Assembly: GCA_036245805.1 (NCBI GenBank)
Contig: BTRK01000005.1
Span: forward strand, 19,506,984-19,570,983
DNA: 64,000 bases
Source of the DNA: Pristionchus mayeri
Lineage: Eukaryota; Nematoda; Chromadorea; Rhabditida; Neodiplogasteridae
Direction of reading: 5' to 3'
A program made the translations under genes and the position numbers. Shown here piece after piece: positions 24,077 through 35,347 of the stretch (within the stretch, counting starts at the first letter, position 1; each line of letters opens with the position of its first letter). The notes beneath the pieces are model-generated. The model made no database searches, was not told the origin of the DNA, and saw nothing but the letters and a program-made list of their open reading frames with translations.

Positions 24077-25162
24077 ATCTCTACTCTAAAGCATTCCTGA
24101 CCTCAGCATCCCGATTTGTTCTCATCATTTTTATATACCACTGTCCTGTACATACTTTGGATCATTCCTCGCATTTACTTACTGCCCTTCAATTTCGCTT
24201 CTCTGCATGCCAATACCCACATTAGATTCTAAAGTAGTGAAAACAGAAATTCCATAGAAAATAGTAAATCCTAGCAGCAACATTTAGAATTCACTACAAC
24301 CAGAAAGAGTTCGGTGATTCTCCACAATTGAAAAGGAGGTAATACCGTTACCCGTTGTTTGATTCCACCACTATAAATGTCACTAATAGCATGCAGCACT
24401 CATTTCACTTGTTCATGGAAAGCACGAAAGATAAAAACTACGAACTTAAAGTTACCCAACAAGGACGAAATTGACCCATTATTTTTTTGTCCTCCATCGA
24501 ATAGCCGATGGTTGAATTAGTATTGAATGAATATTCAAAAATACAAAAAATCAATAATAGCCTCAAGGGAAAGCCGGAAATTATCAGCGTAATCCCGCGC
24601 TCTCTCTCGTTTGCATACTCTCTCGTACACGCAAAGGGATCAGGGTGAGATCAAGGTTACGTCCTTGTTGGGTAACTTTAACAAAAACTCGAATCTGACC
24701 TGAATTTCCGCAATCCTGCTGCTATTGACGAAGATGGATGAGCCGCTTCGACACACGTTCGGCGAGGAGTAGTCCACGAGGTGCGTCTCAGAAGAACTTC
24801 ACAGCTCAAAACACAATAAAATCAATTTCATCGAAAATTTAAAGAATAAAGTAAAATCGGGACGAGTACAGTAGGAGGACTTTCGATGTAGGAGAAATCG
24901 GAAAAGAAATAATTTGCAAAATACACGCTTCTCGCGAATTTTCGGCAAATAGGAATGTGCACCGCCAAAATTACCAACTCACTCTATTTTCTTATTAACG
25001 GACGTGGGAACGGCTCGCACACACGTGTACTCCGGCAGAGTTGTTCAACGTGCGCTTCGAGCGTTTTCTCTCTCTTTTTGTGTTGGCCCAGTTTGCACGA
25101 CTAGCGTGCTTAATCATGTCCGATATCATTCAATTCTCCTCCAATCGCAGCCTAATCTCTCG
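24077..25162. other. Intergenic region with MITE copy B
   Basis: The region from the phosphatase stop to the GMPPA start contains the TTAA MITE at 24446-24681. A minus-strand open stretch at 24789-24703 (LVDYSSPNVCRSGSSIFVNS, then a GTCAG donor) could be an isolated exon, but I find no partner exons. The rest is AT-rich. Confidence 0.5.
24446..24681 (-). mobile_element. TTAA-flanked MITE, copy B
   Basis: A 236-bp copy in reverse orientation to copies A and C, again bounded by TTAA and with the same AGTTACCCAACAAGGACGAA ends. The interior is diverged by small insertions (for example CTCTCTCTCGTTTGC). Intergenic. Confidence 0.92.
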
Positions 25163-28100
25163 ATGGTCTTCAAGGCGACGATCCTCGTCGGAGGAGCACA
25201 GAAAGGCTTGTACCACAAATTTTCTTCGTCTTCTGTTCCTTTCCCTTCTGAATTCCTTGAGTAGTAGTAAGAGTGGTATGAGAATGGTAGAACAGGTGGG
25301 ATGAGAGCGGGAGGAGGCAATGGGAGGGCTCTAGCACCGCCCACTTTCTTGTGTGCTCGTTCGACTTGAGTCTCATTTCTTCCCTCGATATTCATCTCCG
25401 ATCGTCCCCAAAATGATCATGGCAATTGGTGCCCTTCTCTCCCTCTACTTCGTCTTCCTTCTCATCCCCGTTTTCATGATTGCTTTTGCCCTCCACAACT
25501 TCCCTCTCGCTCTCTAAGGTACGGTATCTGGTTGTGATACGGCCATCATACAGTATTCCTCTAGGTTAGAACAATACCTGGCACTCCTGCAGAAGCCCAG
25601 ATCGGGGTAACAATAGTGGTGTTAGGAGTAGACCCCAGTCAGGTAAGTCGTACCTTGAGACTGCCGAGCCCTTAGACATGTTTGTATTGTCTTACAGTTT
25701 AGCCTACACGCGGAGGGAAGCCGCGAACTGACGCTATTTGAGGTTAGGCATCATTCCAGCAGGCGCTCGAAAAGACGCTAAATAGCGACAGGATAGAGCA
25801 TTTAGGCTATAATTTTCTTTAGTATGTCTCAGGGTTCTGCAGTCTAAGGTTATGGCTTACCTGCTTGAGCTGTACTCCCGATACCATTAACCACTATTGT
25901 TACCCCGATCTGGGCTTCTGCAGGAGTGCCCAATACCTTACTGGTGAGAATATTAATATGTTTTTGAATAGATGCTTTGCAGGAACGAGATTCCGTCCGT
26001 TGTCTCTGCAACTTCCTAAGCCCCTCTTTCCGATTGCGGGTGTTCCCCTGGTTGAACACCACATCGACCAACTCGCTCAGGTTAACTTTCCCTTGCCTGA
26101 GTATCTGCCCTTCCCTTGTCTTTCCCTCTCCCGATTATCCACCCTTCCATGCCCTATCTGCTCCGGTGTTGCACCCGATACCCTCACTCGCACGCACATC
26201 GGTGATAAATGTGACTACCGTATTCATGTAGCCAAAATCAATCGATAACAGGGATGGATTTCGTCCGGTCATTTGTACACTCTGCTCTCTTTCATTCGTG
26301 AGAGCGTGTATAATGGGTCGGATAAAGGGGAAAGTGGACAGGGAAGAGAAGAAGGTCATCAAAATGACACACTCCACATGCACTCACAATCATTTAGTCC
26401 GTATGATGAGTGAATCTCACTGGTGGCTCAACTGGTATTCTGACTGGTCTCGCATTAAACGGCCGATCCCTAATTGGACCAGTCGGCGAATGAATGCGAA
26501 AACGTGAATGAACTCAAAGGAGAAATGGGAGAGAGGAGCCTGCGAGAAATCCTTTCCCTTTCTCGGACTATCCCGCCACCACACCTGTTAGAGAGATTGT
26601 ACTTCGGAACGGTCAATGACGAATTGGTAGACGGAAGTTTCCGTTCTCTCACTAGTTTTACTGTTCTTCCAGTGGAACTTCCGGGTGGCTAAGATTGATC
26701 TTATCCCTATCTCTCCGTTCCCTCAATTTCGATTTTCCAGTTGCCAGCCCTCTCTGAGATCGTCCTTCTCGGGTTCTACCCTGCAGAGGAATTCGCTCAA
26801 TTCTGCGAGAGATGCCAGCAGCAATACAGAATCCCCATTCGATACGTACAGGAGAAGGGACCACAAGGTATACTGTAGAAAGCGGTACTGTACGGGCACG
26901 TTACTTGCCGAATAAGAAAAAAAGAACGCATCTAACAGAAAACAAGGAGTATCTGATTGATTCAGTGAAAAGATAATACCAATTCATGGCCTATCATCGA
27001 ACGATGTTTTGTATCCCCGCAACTTTCTGGGTTTACATTGAGTTCAAGTACGAATTGATTAGGAGTCTTTCGGCCATTGGCATTGTTAGAAACCAGTTGG
27101 CAGAATCGTTTCTTCATCCCATTCAATGGCTCTCTTCTTTGTGAGGGGGAGGGGGGGGGGGGACGAGAGCACCCACAGATCGTCCCCTCCTCCCCATCTA
27201 GACAACCAACGGAGAAATTAACTGAGAGCATCGAAACAAGACGAAATCTATCTACTGTACTCTCAGTGGTGCTTCTGGGAACGGGGAAACTTCTGTCTGG
27301 TTGAATGAGAGAGGCTAAACATTGAGAATGTGAAAGTACTGCAGGTACTGCGGGAGGACTCGCTCGACTGAAGGAAGAATTGCTGAGTGGATCTCCCGAG
27401 GGAATCTTCGTCATGAATGCTGATGTTTGCGGCGACCTACCCGTCGATGAGATGGTCGAGCAGCTCAGTGCACAGAAGGAGGTACGGTAGGGTGATTGAA
27501 GAGAGGGAGGGGTGGAATACGGTAGGGTGAAATGGGAGGAGTGGGTTACGGTAGGTAAGATGATGGAGATGTCATTGCAGGCGCAGTGCATTCTACTGAC
27601 GACCGAGGCTACGAGAGAGCAGAGCACTAACTTCGGATGTGTGGCCATTGGTGAGAAGAGAGAGATGCTCTATTTATAACATTTAAACTATGGTTCAACG
27701 GGTTTCTGCAACTGGCCATCTGTAGATGTGTTATCTCATCTCCAGTTGTCCTCTTCAACTGCCTTAAAGTTACCCAACAAGGACGAAACCCTGATCTCAC
27801 CCTGATCCCGTCGCGTGCACGAGAGAGTATGCAAAAGTGAGAGAGCGCGGATCATTTCCGGCTTTCTCTTAAGGCTATTATTGATTTTTAGCATTTTTGT
27901 ATATTCATTTTATACTAATTCAACCATCGGCTATTCGATGGAGGACAAAAAATAATGGGTCAATTTCGTCCTTGTTGGGTAACTTTAATAATGTCTTCGC
28001 GTAGCACATTACAAACCGCTCGTCTGAATGGAATGAGTGGTAGAGAGTGAAAAGTGTTCCCCTGCAGGTGGGAACAACAGAGTGCTGCACTACGTGGACA

Positions 28101-29677
28101 AGCCGACCACCTTCATCTCAGTGAATATCTCTTGCGGAGTCTATCTCATGAGACCCGCACTCATTCAGGTACTTATCACAACCATAGCAATTTCATTAAT
28201 ATATATTATCTAGTCATACAAGGTTGTCAAGTAAATTTGCATCTAGCATAAACCATAGGAAGCATCTTGGTAGCTGAGTTCCGTTGCAGTCTCTGGAGGT
28301 GGTGGAGGGTGGTTGTCTCTGGTTCGAGACGGACATCTTCCCCCATATGACTCACAAGGGAACTCTCTATGCACACAACACGAAGAGGTGGTGGAGTCAG
28401 ACGAAGACTGCCGCGTGAGTTATCCACTGCATCTCAATCATCCATGAGCATGATCGGCTGTCCTGTGGTCTCTGATCGACTATCCATTAGACGAAGAGAA
28501 TCTTCAAGGAACGAAATTAGAAAGAAAATTGTACAGGTATATTCGTAGGTTAATCATGCTATCGATGATCTGTGAGAAATTGACCGATAAGTTGATTGCA
28601 CTTCTAGATTATTGATAAGGGAGGAACTGAATTGCTAGAGGAAGGGAATTGGGGATGTATCATCGGAAGAATTTCGAATGTCTATTCAATTCTTCCATCC
28701 TAGTGCTGTTCTCTACGCGAATCGTGCCTATCTCCGTCTCTACCGTACTCGATACGCGGCTCGTCTTCGAGTGGCGGGAGCCCAGATCGTAGGAGACGTA
28801 TTCATCGATCCGAGTGCTGAGGTACGGTAGTCGGATGCAGGAATTCCGTGACTTCAGAAAGAGAGTAGTACCCCAATAAGGAGAGGAAGCACTTGCTATT
28901 GGCTAAATTATACAAACAAGTTGATGAAATCTTGCAGCTTGTGACAGTAGTTGTTTGAGGTTGATCCGACTGCTAAGATCGGCCCCAATGTGAGCATCGG
29001 ACCGAATGCCAAGATTGGAAAGGGAGTCAGGATTAAGGTTATTACTAATAAGCATAGTTGAGCATGTCGTAGTGATACTTCGAGTGATGAACATCTCGTA
29101 GATTAATTACCTCGTCGTACTGGCATTTATATTTGATAAGCTAATGATTCAGGAATCTATAATTCTGGCGGATACGGTAGTGCACAAGCGAGCTTGCATC
29201 ATGCACTCTGTGATTGGATGGAGATCTGTGGTGGGTGGTTGATCTTTGGTTTTTATGAATTTGGGTGTTGATTTCTTTTTTTTCTGCATGATATTCATCC
29301 CTTTCTCCATAATCCCCCTCTCCTCTCAGATCGGTGAATGGTCTCACGTGGAAGGAGTCCCACTCGCTCCCAATCCAAATGTACCCTTCGCCAAGATGGA
29401 GGTACCCATTTCCTCAGTTCACTTGTTTCTGATGTTGACATCAACTTGATAGTCTTTCAAGACAGTTCAGTGAAGCTTTCCCTAGTGGACGAGTAATGCA
29501 ATGAGTGATCCTTCTCCTCAGAATCGTCCCCTCTTCCTGAAGGACGGTCGTCTGACTCCCTCAGTGACGATCCTCGGGAGTGACGTCACCGTCGCACCCG
29601 AGACCATCCTCCTCAACGTCGTCGTTCTTCCCTACAAGGAACTCACTCAGAGTCACACCAATCAGATCATACTGTAG
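25163..29677 (+). CDS. GMPPA: GMPPA, GDP-mannose pyrophosphorylase A-like protein
   Basis: GMPPA is the regulatory, catalytically weak partner of GMPPB in GDP-mannose synthesis for glycosylation. Exon 1 gives [15 protein letters not shown]. Exon 2 (from 25981) gives [19 protein letters not shown] and [13 protein letters not shown]. Later exons give [72 protein letters not shown] and the left-handed beta-helix repeats [40 protein letters not shown] and [18 protein letters not shown]. The end is [18 protein letters not shown], almost the human terminus. The QKG-T junction and the VNADVC-type region are GMPPA-like rather than GMPPB-like. The exon 1/2 join needs a GC-AG intron. An inverted-repeat element lies in intron 1 and a MITE in the intron after CVAI. 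Confidence 0.95.
25413..25517 (+). CDS. Possible 34-aa membrane micropeptide in GMPPA intron 1
   Basis: The frame opens with [19 protein letters not shown] and ends [10 protein letters not shown] before a TAA. It is almost entirely one hydrophobic helix of about 25 residues and is preceded by CCCCAAAATG, a fair initiation context. It is too short for confidence, and I recognise no family. It could be chance, an alternative first exon, or a nested gene. Confidence 0.25.
   Translation: MIMAIGALLSLYFVFLLIPVFMIAFALHNFPLAL
25581..25929. mobile_element. Foldback element with 39-bp perfect inverted repeats
   Basis: The sequence at 25581-25619 (from GCACTCCTGCAGAAGCCCAG through CAATAGTGG) recurs exactly as its reverse complement at 25891-25929. 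Weaker symmetry extends inwards (GTAGACCCCAGTCAGGTAAG versus GTACAGCTCAAGCAGGTAAG) and a few bases outwards. The interior has short CGCTAAATAGCG-type palindromes and no coding frame. It looks like a palindromic MITE inserted in GMPPA intron 1. Confidence 0.85.
27764..27988 (+). mobile_element. TTAA-flanked MITE, copy C
   Basis: A 225-bp copy in the same orientation as copy A, in a GMPPA intron. TTAA flanks and AGTTACCCAACAAGGACGAA ends are intact. It differs from A mainly by a short duplicated CTGATCTCACCCTGATCCC segment. Confidence 0.92.
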
Positions 29678-30171
29678 ATCAGTTATCGATCACTTCCTAT
29701 ACGGATACTGTAAACAGTGATCGATTGTTTCTCCCTGGCCCGAATTTATGCTTGTTGCTTACCTCGAATATTTACTTGCGTTTTCAGCTCTTTCGTATTT
29801 CTTAGTTACTTTATAGTTTTTTTTAGATATCATTGTAAGTAAGAGAGTATTACGCATATTTCGAATACTAATGTGTTCATTCCCAGATTGTCCCCGTTTA
29901 CTAACATCAGTCATTTCCTTTAGTGTGATACACAATATCGTTGTAAATATAATAACTTATTTATTTTGGGTTTTCTCAATTACAATAAATAAATGGATGT
30001 GGAGGAAGTTTCATTGCAAGCGTGATCAATTATGTACAGATAGATTGGATACGTCATACCACCCGGAAAACATTTGAGCTCGTATCTAAATCTTGATGAT
30101 AATTTCAATTGCCATTCTTCATCCTTCGTGAGACTCTTCTTGTGTGATGGGAAGAGTAGAGCGATTCTCCT
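29678..30171. other. Convergent intergenic region
   Basis: AT-rich DNA between the 3' ends of GMPPA (plus) and the next minus-strand gene. ACAATAAATAAATGG at about 29982 offers AATAAA polyadenylation signals on the plus strand. No gene seen. Confidence 0.5.
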
Positions 30172-33100
30172 TCAGCCGCACACGTCACTGTAGGATACGG
30201 TCCCACATTGTCCTTCCCTGAATATCGATTGCTCATTTGAGCAGAGATGGGAGATAACCTTCGTGTAGGTAGTCCCCTCTTGGACCACACACCAGATGAG
30301 AGGCAGGCTGCCAGCCATACCGAGTCCGAATCTGACATGAGAAGGGAGGAGAAGTTGATCTTTGATCTCTCCACTCACGAAGAGAGTCTTCCCCTCTGCA
30401 CACTCATACAGCATGCACTGATCATCCATGTCTACCAGGAAGGAGGCTGGCGAGCATCTCTCAACAATCGATCGATTGATTACTGCACCCTCCAGAAGGG
30501 AAGAAGTGACCTACCTGTGAGGGAGGACAGACGGGAGAGGCAGACAGGGGAGTGCACGCACATTCTGAATTTCTCACGGATTATTTCAATCAATCGGCAA
30601 GTGATACAGTATGCATCGAAGTGCGTCTCACCCTGAATGCAAGTGACAGTTACATCAGCTCCCACTCTCTGTCCCCTCTGTCCTTGAGAGTTCTCTGCCA
30701 TCCACTCGGATTCGCCTTCAGGGCACACCAGAGAGGAGACCATCAACTCCAGATGACCCTCAGGCACCTACAATCCATACATTGATTGGAATTAGATATA
30801 TCTCAAATTAAGATTTCTTCGATTCGCAGATCGTATTACTATCCTTAACCAATCGGACTCTTCATGTGCTTTCTCTTTTGATGAAGATAATGGCCTCTTC
30901 TGGTCTCTTTGAAATTGGCCGATTCTCAGCGTACCTCAACAGCGATGTGTCCACGGGGACAATTGATTCGGTGTTCTCCCAGATGAGAGAAGGGAGAACA
31001 GACTCGACCATCGGGACACTCGGATGAAGACTGTCGCACACTGAAGGAGAATATTCACTCTGAGATCAGCATCGTGTCTTGAAAACTTGTCGCGCATGCA
31101 TTTATGTTCTCACGTTCCGCATCTCCTGTGGGAAGTATACGGTTTGAGAGGAAGAGGAAGACCATCGATCGATTGAATTCCATCCAAGGAATTGGAAGGA
31201 CGAGAACCATAGATCTGAGATGACAACATGCTTGACTGCTAATTCCATGGACAGATAATTCAAATTTGATGGCATTGTGTCTTCTTCCTGTTCGAATTCA
31301 AACCCTTCATTTCGTACTTGTGGCATTGCCTCGTATCCCTGCAGTGCTAGCAACTCTGCGTATGAGGGGGTGTGAGGAGTGGATTGGAGGGGTCGATTCT
31401 GAGAGTTGAGTAAATCAAAGACCAGAAATGGTGGAACTAACTTCTATTGGTATTCTCTTCTCCGTGGTTCTCAGCACAGCCAGTTCATGTCCCCTCTCCT
31501 GTCTCAGTGAATTGATCAGCAGATTCAGTTCTCGATGGATCGTGTTGTGTCCCTCGACCTCTTTCTGAAGTACCGTAACCTCTGCCCGTCTTCTCCTTCT
31601 CCCTCTTCACCTGTATTCTGTTCCTTGCTTCCCTGTCCATTTCTCCTCTCTTCCTCAGCTCTTCCAGACTCAGGACCAATCGCCTTCTCACTCGATCATT
31701 CTCCGTTATTCGCTCCTACAATTGACCCTCCTACAATTCCTACAATTGACCCTGCTTAAGGGGATACGGTATTTGGTGGTATCAATCGATAACTGACCTG
31801 AACTTCCTTGAATCTCGTCCCCCAGTATTCCCTACAGGCAGCAATCACTTTCTCTCTCGAAGGAGGGGTCGATGGGACTACCTCAACGCAGTTGATTCAG
31901 CACATACACACTCAATAATTGCCAACCTCTGCATCGGCAGCCTGCGTCCTATCATTCCTTCGAACTATTGATCCACATGTTGCTTCCACCTTCGGAGTAC
32001 GGTAATCCATCGAGACTGGCTCGAATACGTTACCTGTTTCGGGAAAGGCTTCTCGTTTATGAACCATCGCTTATTCTTGCACTCTGATTTAGTATCGAGA
32101 ATCAGGGAGTTTCCCTCCTGAAGAGACGATGAGAATGATTGAGAGTGATTAGAGATACCATCACGAGGATCGCCCATCCATCTCCACACTCAAGACGACC
32201 ATCCGTGACTGAGATCGAGGAAGAATCACATCTGAAGTAGAGAATGGAGGGGAGGGAGGGATCTCTCTCTCACATCCATCCCTCCAGACACAGTTTGAAG
32301 GGCGCGAAAGTGCACGCTGCTCCAGCCCGCTGACCCACTCGCGCGTCTCCAGACACTGCTGTCTTCAACTTATCGATCGATCACTCCCTATGACCTACCT
32401 GCTGCTCGATTGCCCGTGGTAGTGGTGGAAGAGGTACGCATGCACGAGAGGGATACTGTGGGAAGGAGGAGGGCGATCGATAACCTCATGAGGATGGCAG
32501 AACGAGAGAGGGTGGTAAAGAAACTCACGAGCTGAGAGCACTTTTCGACAATGGAAAGGAAGGGAGAAAGTGGGCCAGTTCATTGCTGAGGGGGAGGAAA
32601 CTCCCGAGAAGGATAAGACTATCCCTTATCACTCCTCAAAATGGTAGCTGCTAACCAGCAAATTGAATGGCTCATCATTGTAATATTTATGTGTGCATGT
32701 TCCTCTATTTCAGTGAGTCGATTGATTCTTCATTGCAGATGAGTACTTTATCGAGTAATCGAGTAATGATACTTCATGGAGAGAGATTCCCTCCTTCTTC
32801 TCCCTTTCCTTCCTCAGCTTCTCTTTGGCGCTTCCACGTAATTGTCCTGCACAAACGTGTGCTATTATGAGCAAGGAGATATCGAGGAGAATGTCTGACT
32901 GGCGGGAAGGAGAGGAAGAGAACACGCGAAACTCCGCCCCTTCTCTCGCTTTCTCGCGCTTGTTTCTGCCCCGGCGTGTATAGAGAGCATCGCGCCTACG
33001 AGAGATCGCCTCTCCATCTCAGCTTCGGTTTTAACCCAGTATCTCAAGGTACGCTTGGGCTTCTGACCAGATACTCTCTGTGTTAGAGAACCAACAGTTT

Positions 33101-33527
33101 TTGGGCAGCTCTGAGGGGGATCTCCCGGGAGCAATAATGGTGTAATTAGGGTTTTGATACCCTGGTCCGTAGGATACGTTCCTGTGTGGTCTGATCCTTC
33201 TCTACAACTTGCCTTCTGCATTTTTTCAAAAGCTGCTTGCTGTTCCTCGAGTTTCTTCATATGAATGATGTGGTGACGAGTGATCACATCGTCGTCAGTC
33301 TACAGAGATCAAAGATCAATTGTCTGATTGAGGAACAGGAAATTGATACCTTGAACCAGCGTCTAAACCAGAAGAAGAGAATCCACGCTACGTACAGCAC
33401 GAGAAATAAGATCTAAGAGAAGTGGGAGTTCCAGAAGAGGAAGAAAGTGGGCCAAACAAACCTCTATTCCAATGAATATTCCGATGTTTTTTTCGCTGGA
33501 TGTATGGTGGTCGGTCGAGTTGGTCAT
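30172..33527 (-). CDS. Unrecognised membrane/coiled-coil protein with Cys-containing C-terminal exons
   Basis: I do not recognise this gene. A start at 33527 gives MTNSTDHHTSSEKNIGIFIG, then a single membrane helix LFLVLYVAWILFFWFRRW. A charged helix, HHIIHMKKLEEQQAAFEKMQ, follows. After that the model is weaker: either the frame reads on to about 33003 or it splices at AAG/GCAAGT, a GC donor. Further exons give SLILDTKSECKNKRWFINEK, REKVIAACREYWGTRFKEV, a coiled coil (RRRLVLSLEELRKRGEMDRE and HNTIHRELNLLINSLRQERG), and Cys-containing segments such as CPRGHIAVE and LVCPEGESEWMAENS. The last exon ends SNEQSIFREGQCGTVSYSDV and CG-stop. It may be two genes: a small N-terminal membrane protein and a separate downstream one. 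Positive residues after the helix suggest the C-terminal side is cytoplasmic, which sits oddly with the Cys-rich tail. Confidence 0.5.
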
Positions 33528-35347
33528 TATCGATTGGGGCAAAGGTGGAACTTGGAGAGGGGAGGGGGACCGCTCGAGATGGGAGGAAAGGGAAAGAATG
33601 GGAGGAGGATTAATCGATTCTCATCGGGGGTCGTTCGGCTGTCAACCGTTGATTTGAACGGGGTTGAGCAGATGAACGGCCCTGGATGAAATTATCGATG
33701 GAGGGAGTCGAGAGGAGGAATGAGGGAGAGGGAGAAGGGAGGGAGGGGAGGCAATTCGTTTCAGCTGTTTCACGAGAAAATTGTAGTGCAAGCATGTGAA
33801 AGCATGAGCAATCCTCAATGTAAATTTTTAAAAAAGCTATACTAATTTGCAATAAAACAAGAGGTACTAACTGCCTACATTGGAGTGAAGTGAAAATGGC
33901 ATGAACACCTGAAGAATTACCCATACGAGTCGTAAGAATGGAATCGAAAAAATAGGTGGAAGGTATTGAAGAGAATGTAAGGGGGAGCGAATGTGAGATC
34001 CGAGGTATTGGTCTCTTTGGTCGGACAGAGTGTATCTATTGTGAGAGACGAGTTATGGAATACTCGATTCTCCGTAATCTCTAAAGAACGAAGTGAGGAA
34101 TGGGAGGGAGAGGAGTATCGCCCATCCCCTTTTGATCTCCAATCTTTTGATTCTACGATCTATGAAAGTATTCGATTTGGAAGTAGTGAGAGAGGAAGGA
34201 GTAATTGACTATCGAAGATCCGATTGATGCGATCGAGAAAGTTACTAAAGATCAAAGAAAGAATACATCGATTAATTGAGAGCTCGAGAGAGACAATTTC
34301 CCGTCGAAAAGATTATCGAATGACTAGGGGAAGTGGAGTGGAGTCAAGGAGAGACTCGATGGAGGAACGAATAGAATGGCGAAGAGGATCAATCTCAACT
34401 CCAATTTATACTCCATTGCACTGACTCTAGGATGACAATTGACTACGTGAGAAACGATAAAATGAAGCTGCTGTGATGATTGGCTAGACATAAAATAGAG
34501 GGAGGGAAAGGAGCGAGATCTTCAATCTCCCTTAGGGATTAACCAGTCCACCCACGTACTATGATAACTGAAGGGGGAGGGGGAGGGGGTTCAAGAAGTA
34601 TCTAGTGCCTACCTTCTAGCTCTGTCACACTTAGCACGAGGAAGGAGAGAGAGATTGCATTCTCCAACGGATAAATGCACTGATGAACCCATAACGAGGA
34701 CTATTCCAGCGACCAAAATGCCATTTGACTAGAAATGTGACACAAGAAGAGAAGGATATCTTTCCCAATGATAGATAGTAAGAAAGTGACTACAACATCT
34801 CCTGAGGCTAATCGAATCAGTTGAAGAGGGAAGTCTATGGGGAGGGAAGCGGTTCATACTCGAATGAGCGAGGGGATCAACTTGATAGAGACATCTTGAT
34901 TGATCCATCCAGTGTCACTATCACTTAGTCGTATGAACATGGTTTGTGGGTTGTAGAGGGGGAATTGAGATTGGAGAGACATCGAAGGGAAGGAAGAAAG
35001 AAGAGGAATGATGTGAAGAAGAGGAAAGAGTAGACCTAACCATCCATGGATATGAAAAAAATAGAGATACAAGGAAGGGAGCACAATCGGATTTTTCTTG
35101 CATACAATCGGGAATGAGACAACTCTTTGATAACTACGGTGATTGGGCGAAAAGGAGATGAGGGGGTGGAAATGGAGAAAGTCTCCCTTCCACAGATCTC
35201 TGTCTTTACCCACTCACTCATCCTCACCAAAGCAGAGATCTCCTTCCTCCCCTCACTTCTCCATTCATTCTCTCCCTTTCCCTTTCCCTCGTGCGGTTAT
35301 GAGCCGGTTCTCTCTCTCCTCCTTCCCCTGAATACCGTATCCTTCAG
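33528..35347. other. Region without a supported gene
   Basis: About 1.8 kb of GA-rich DNA between a minus-strand start and the first exon I can follow on the plus strand. Open frames here (for example 33993-34208, 34224-34424, 34854-35213) are Ser/Arg/Glu compositional readings without intron structure or homology I can see. The promoter and first exon(s) of the 35.3-36.7 kb gene probably lie here; an ATG at 35299 (MSRFSLSSFP) is one possible start. Confidence 0.35.

Noticed and set aside
24703..24789. Minus-strand open stretch LVDYSSPNVCRSG with a downstream donor, at first reminiscent of arginyl-tRNA synthetase
   Set aside because: The similarity stops after YSSPN. The HIGH-type motif does not follow and no partner exons are visible on either side.
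33040..33230. Pro/Thr-rich frame after the membrane exon that looked like a separate domain
   Set aside because: It may simply be intron read-through past a possible GC donor. I could not decide and did not call it as its own feature.
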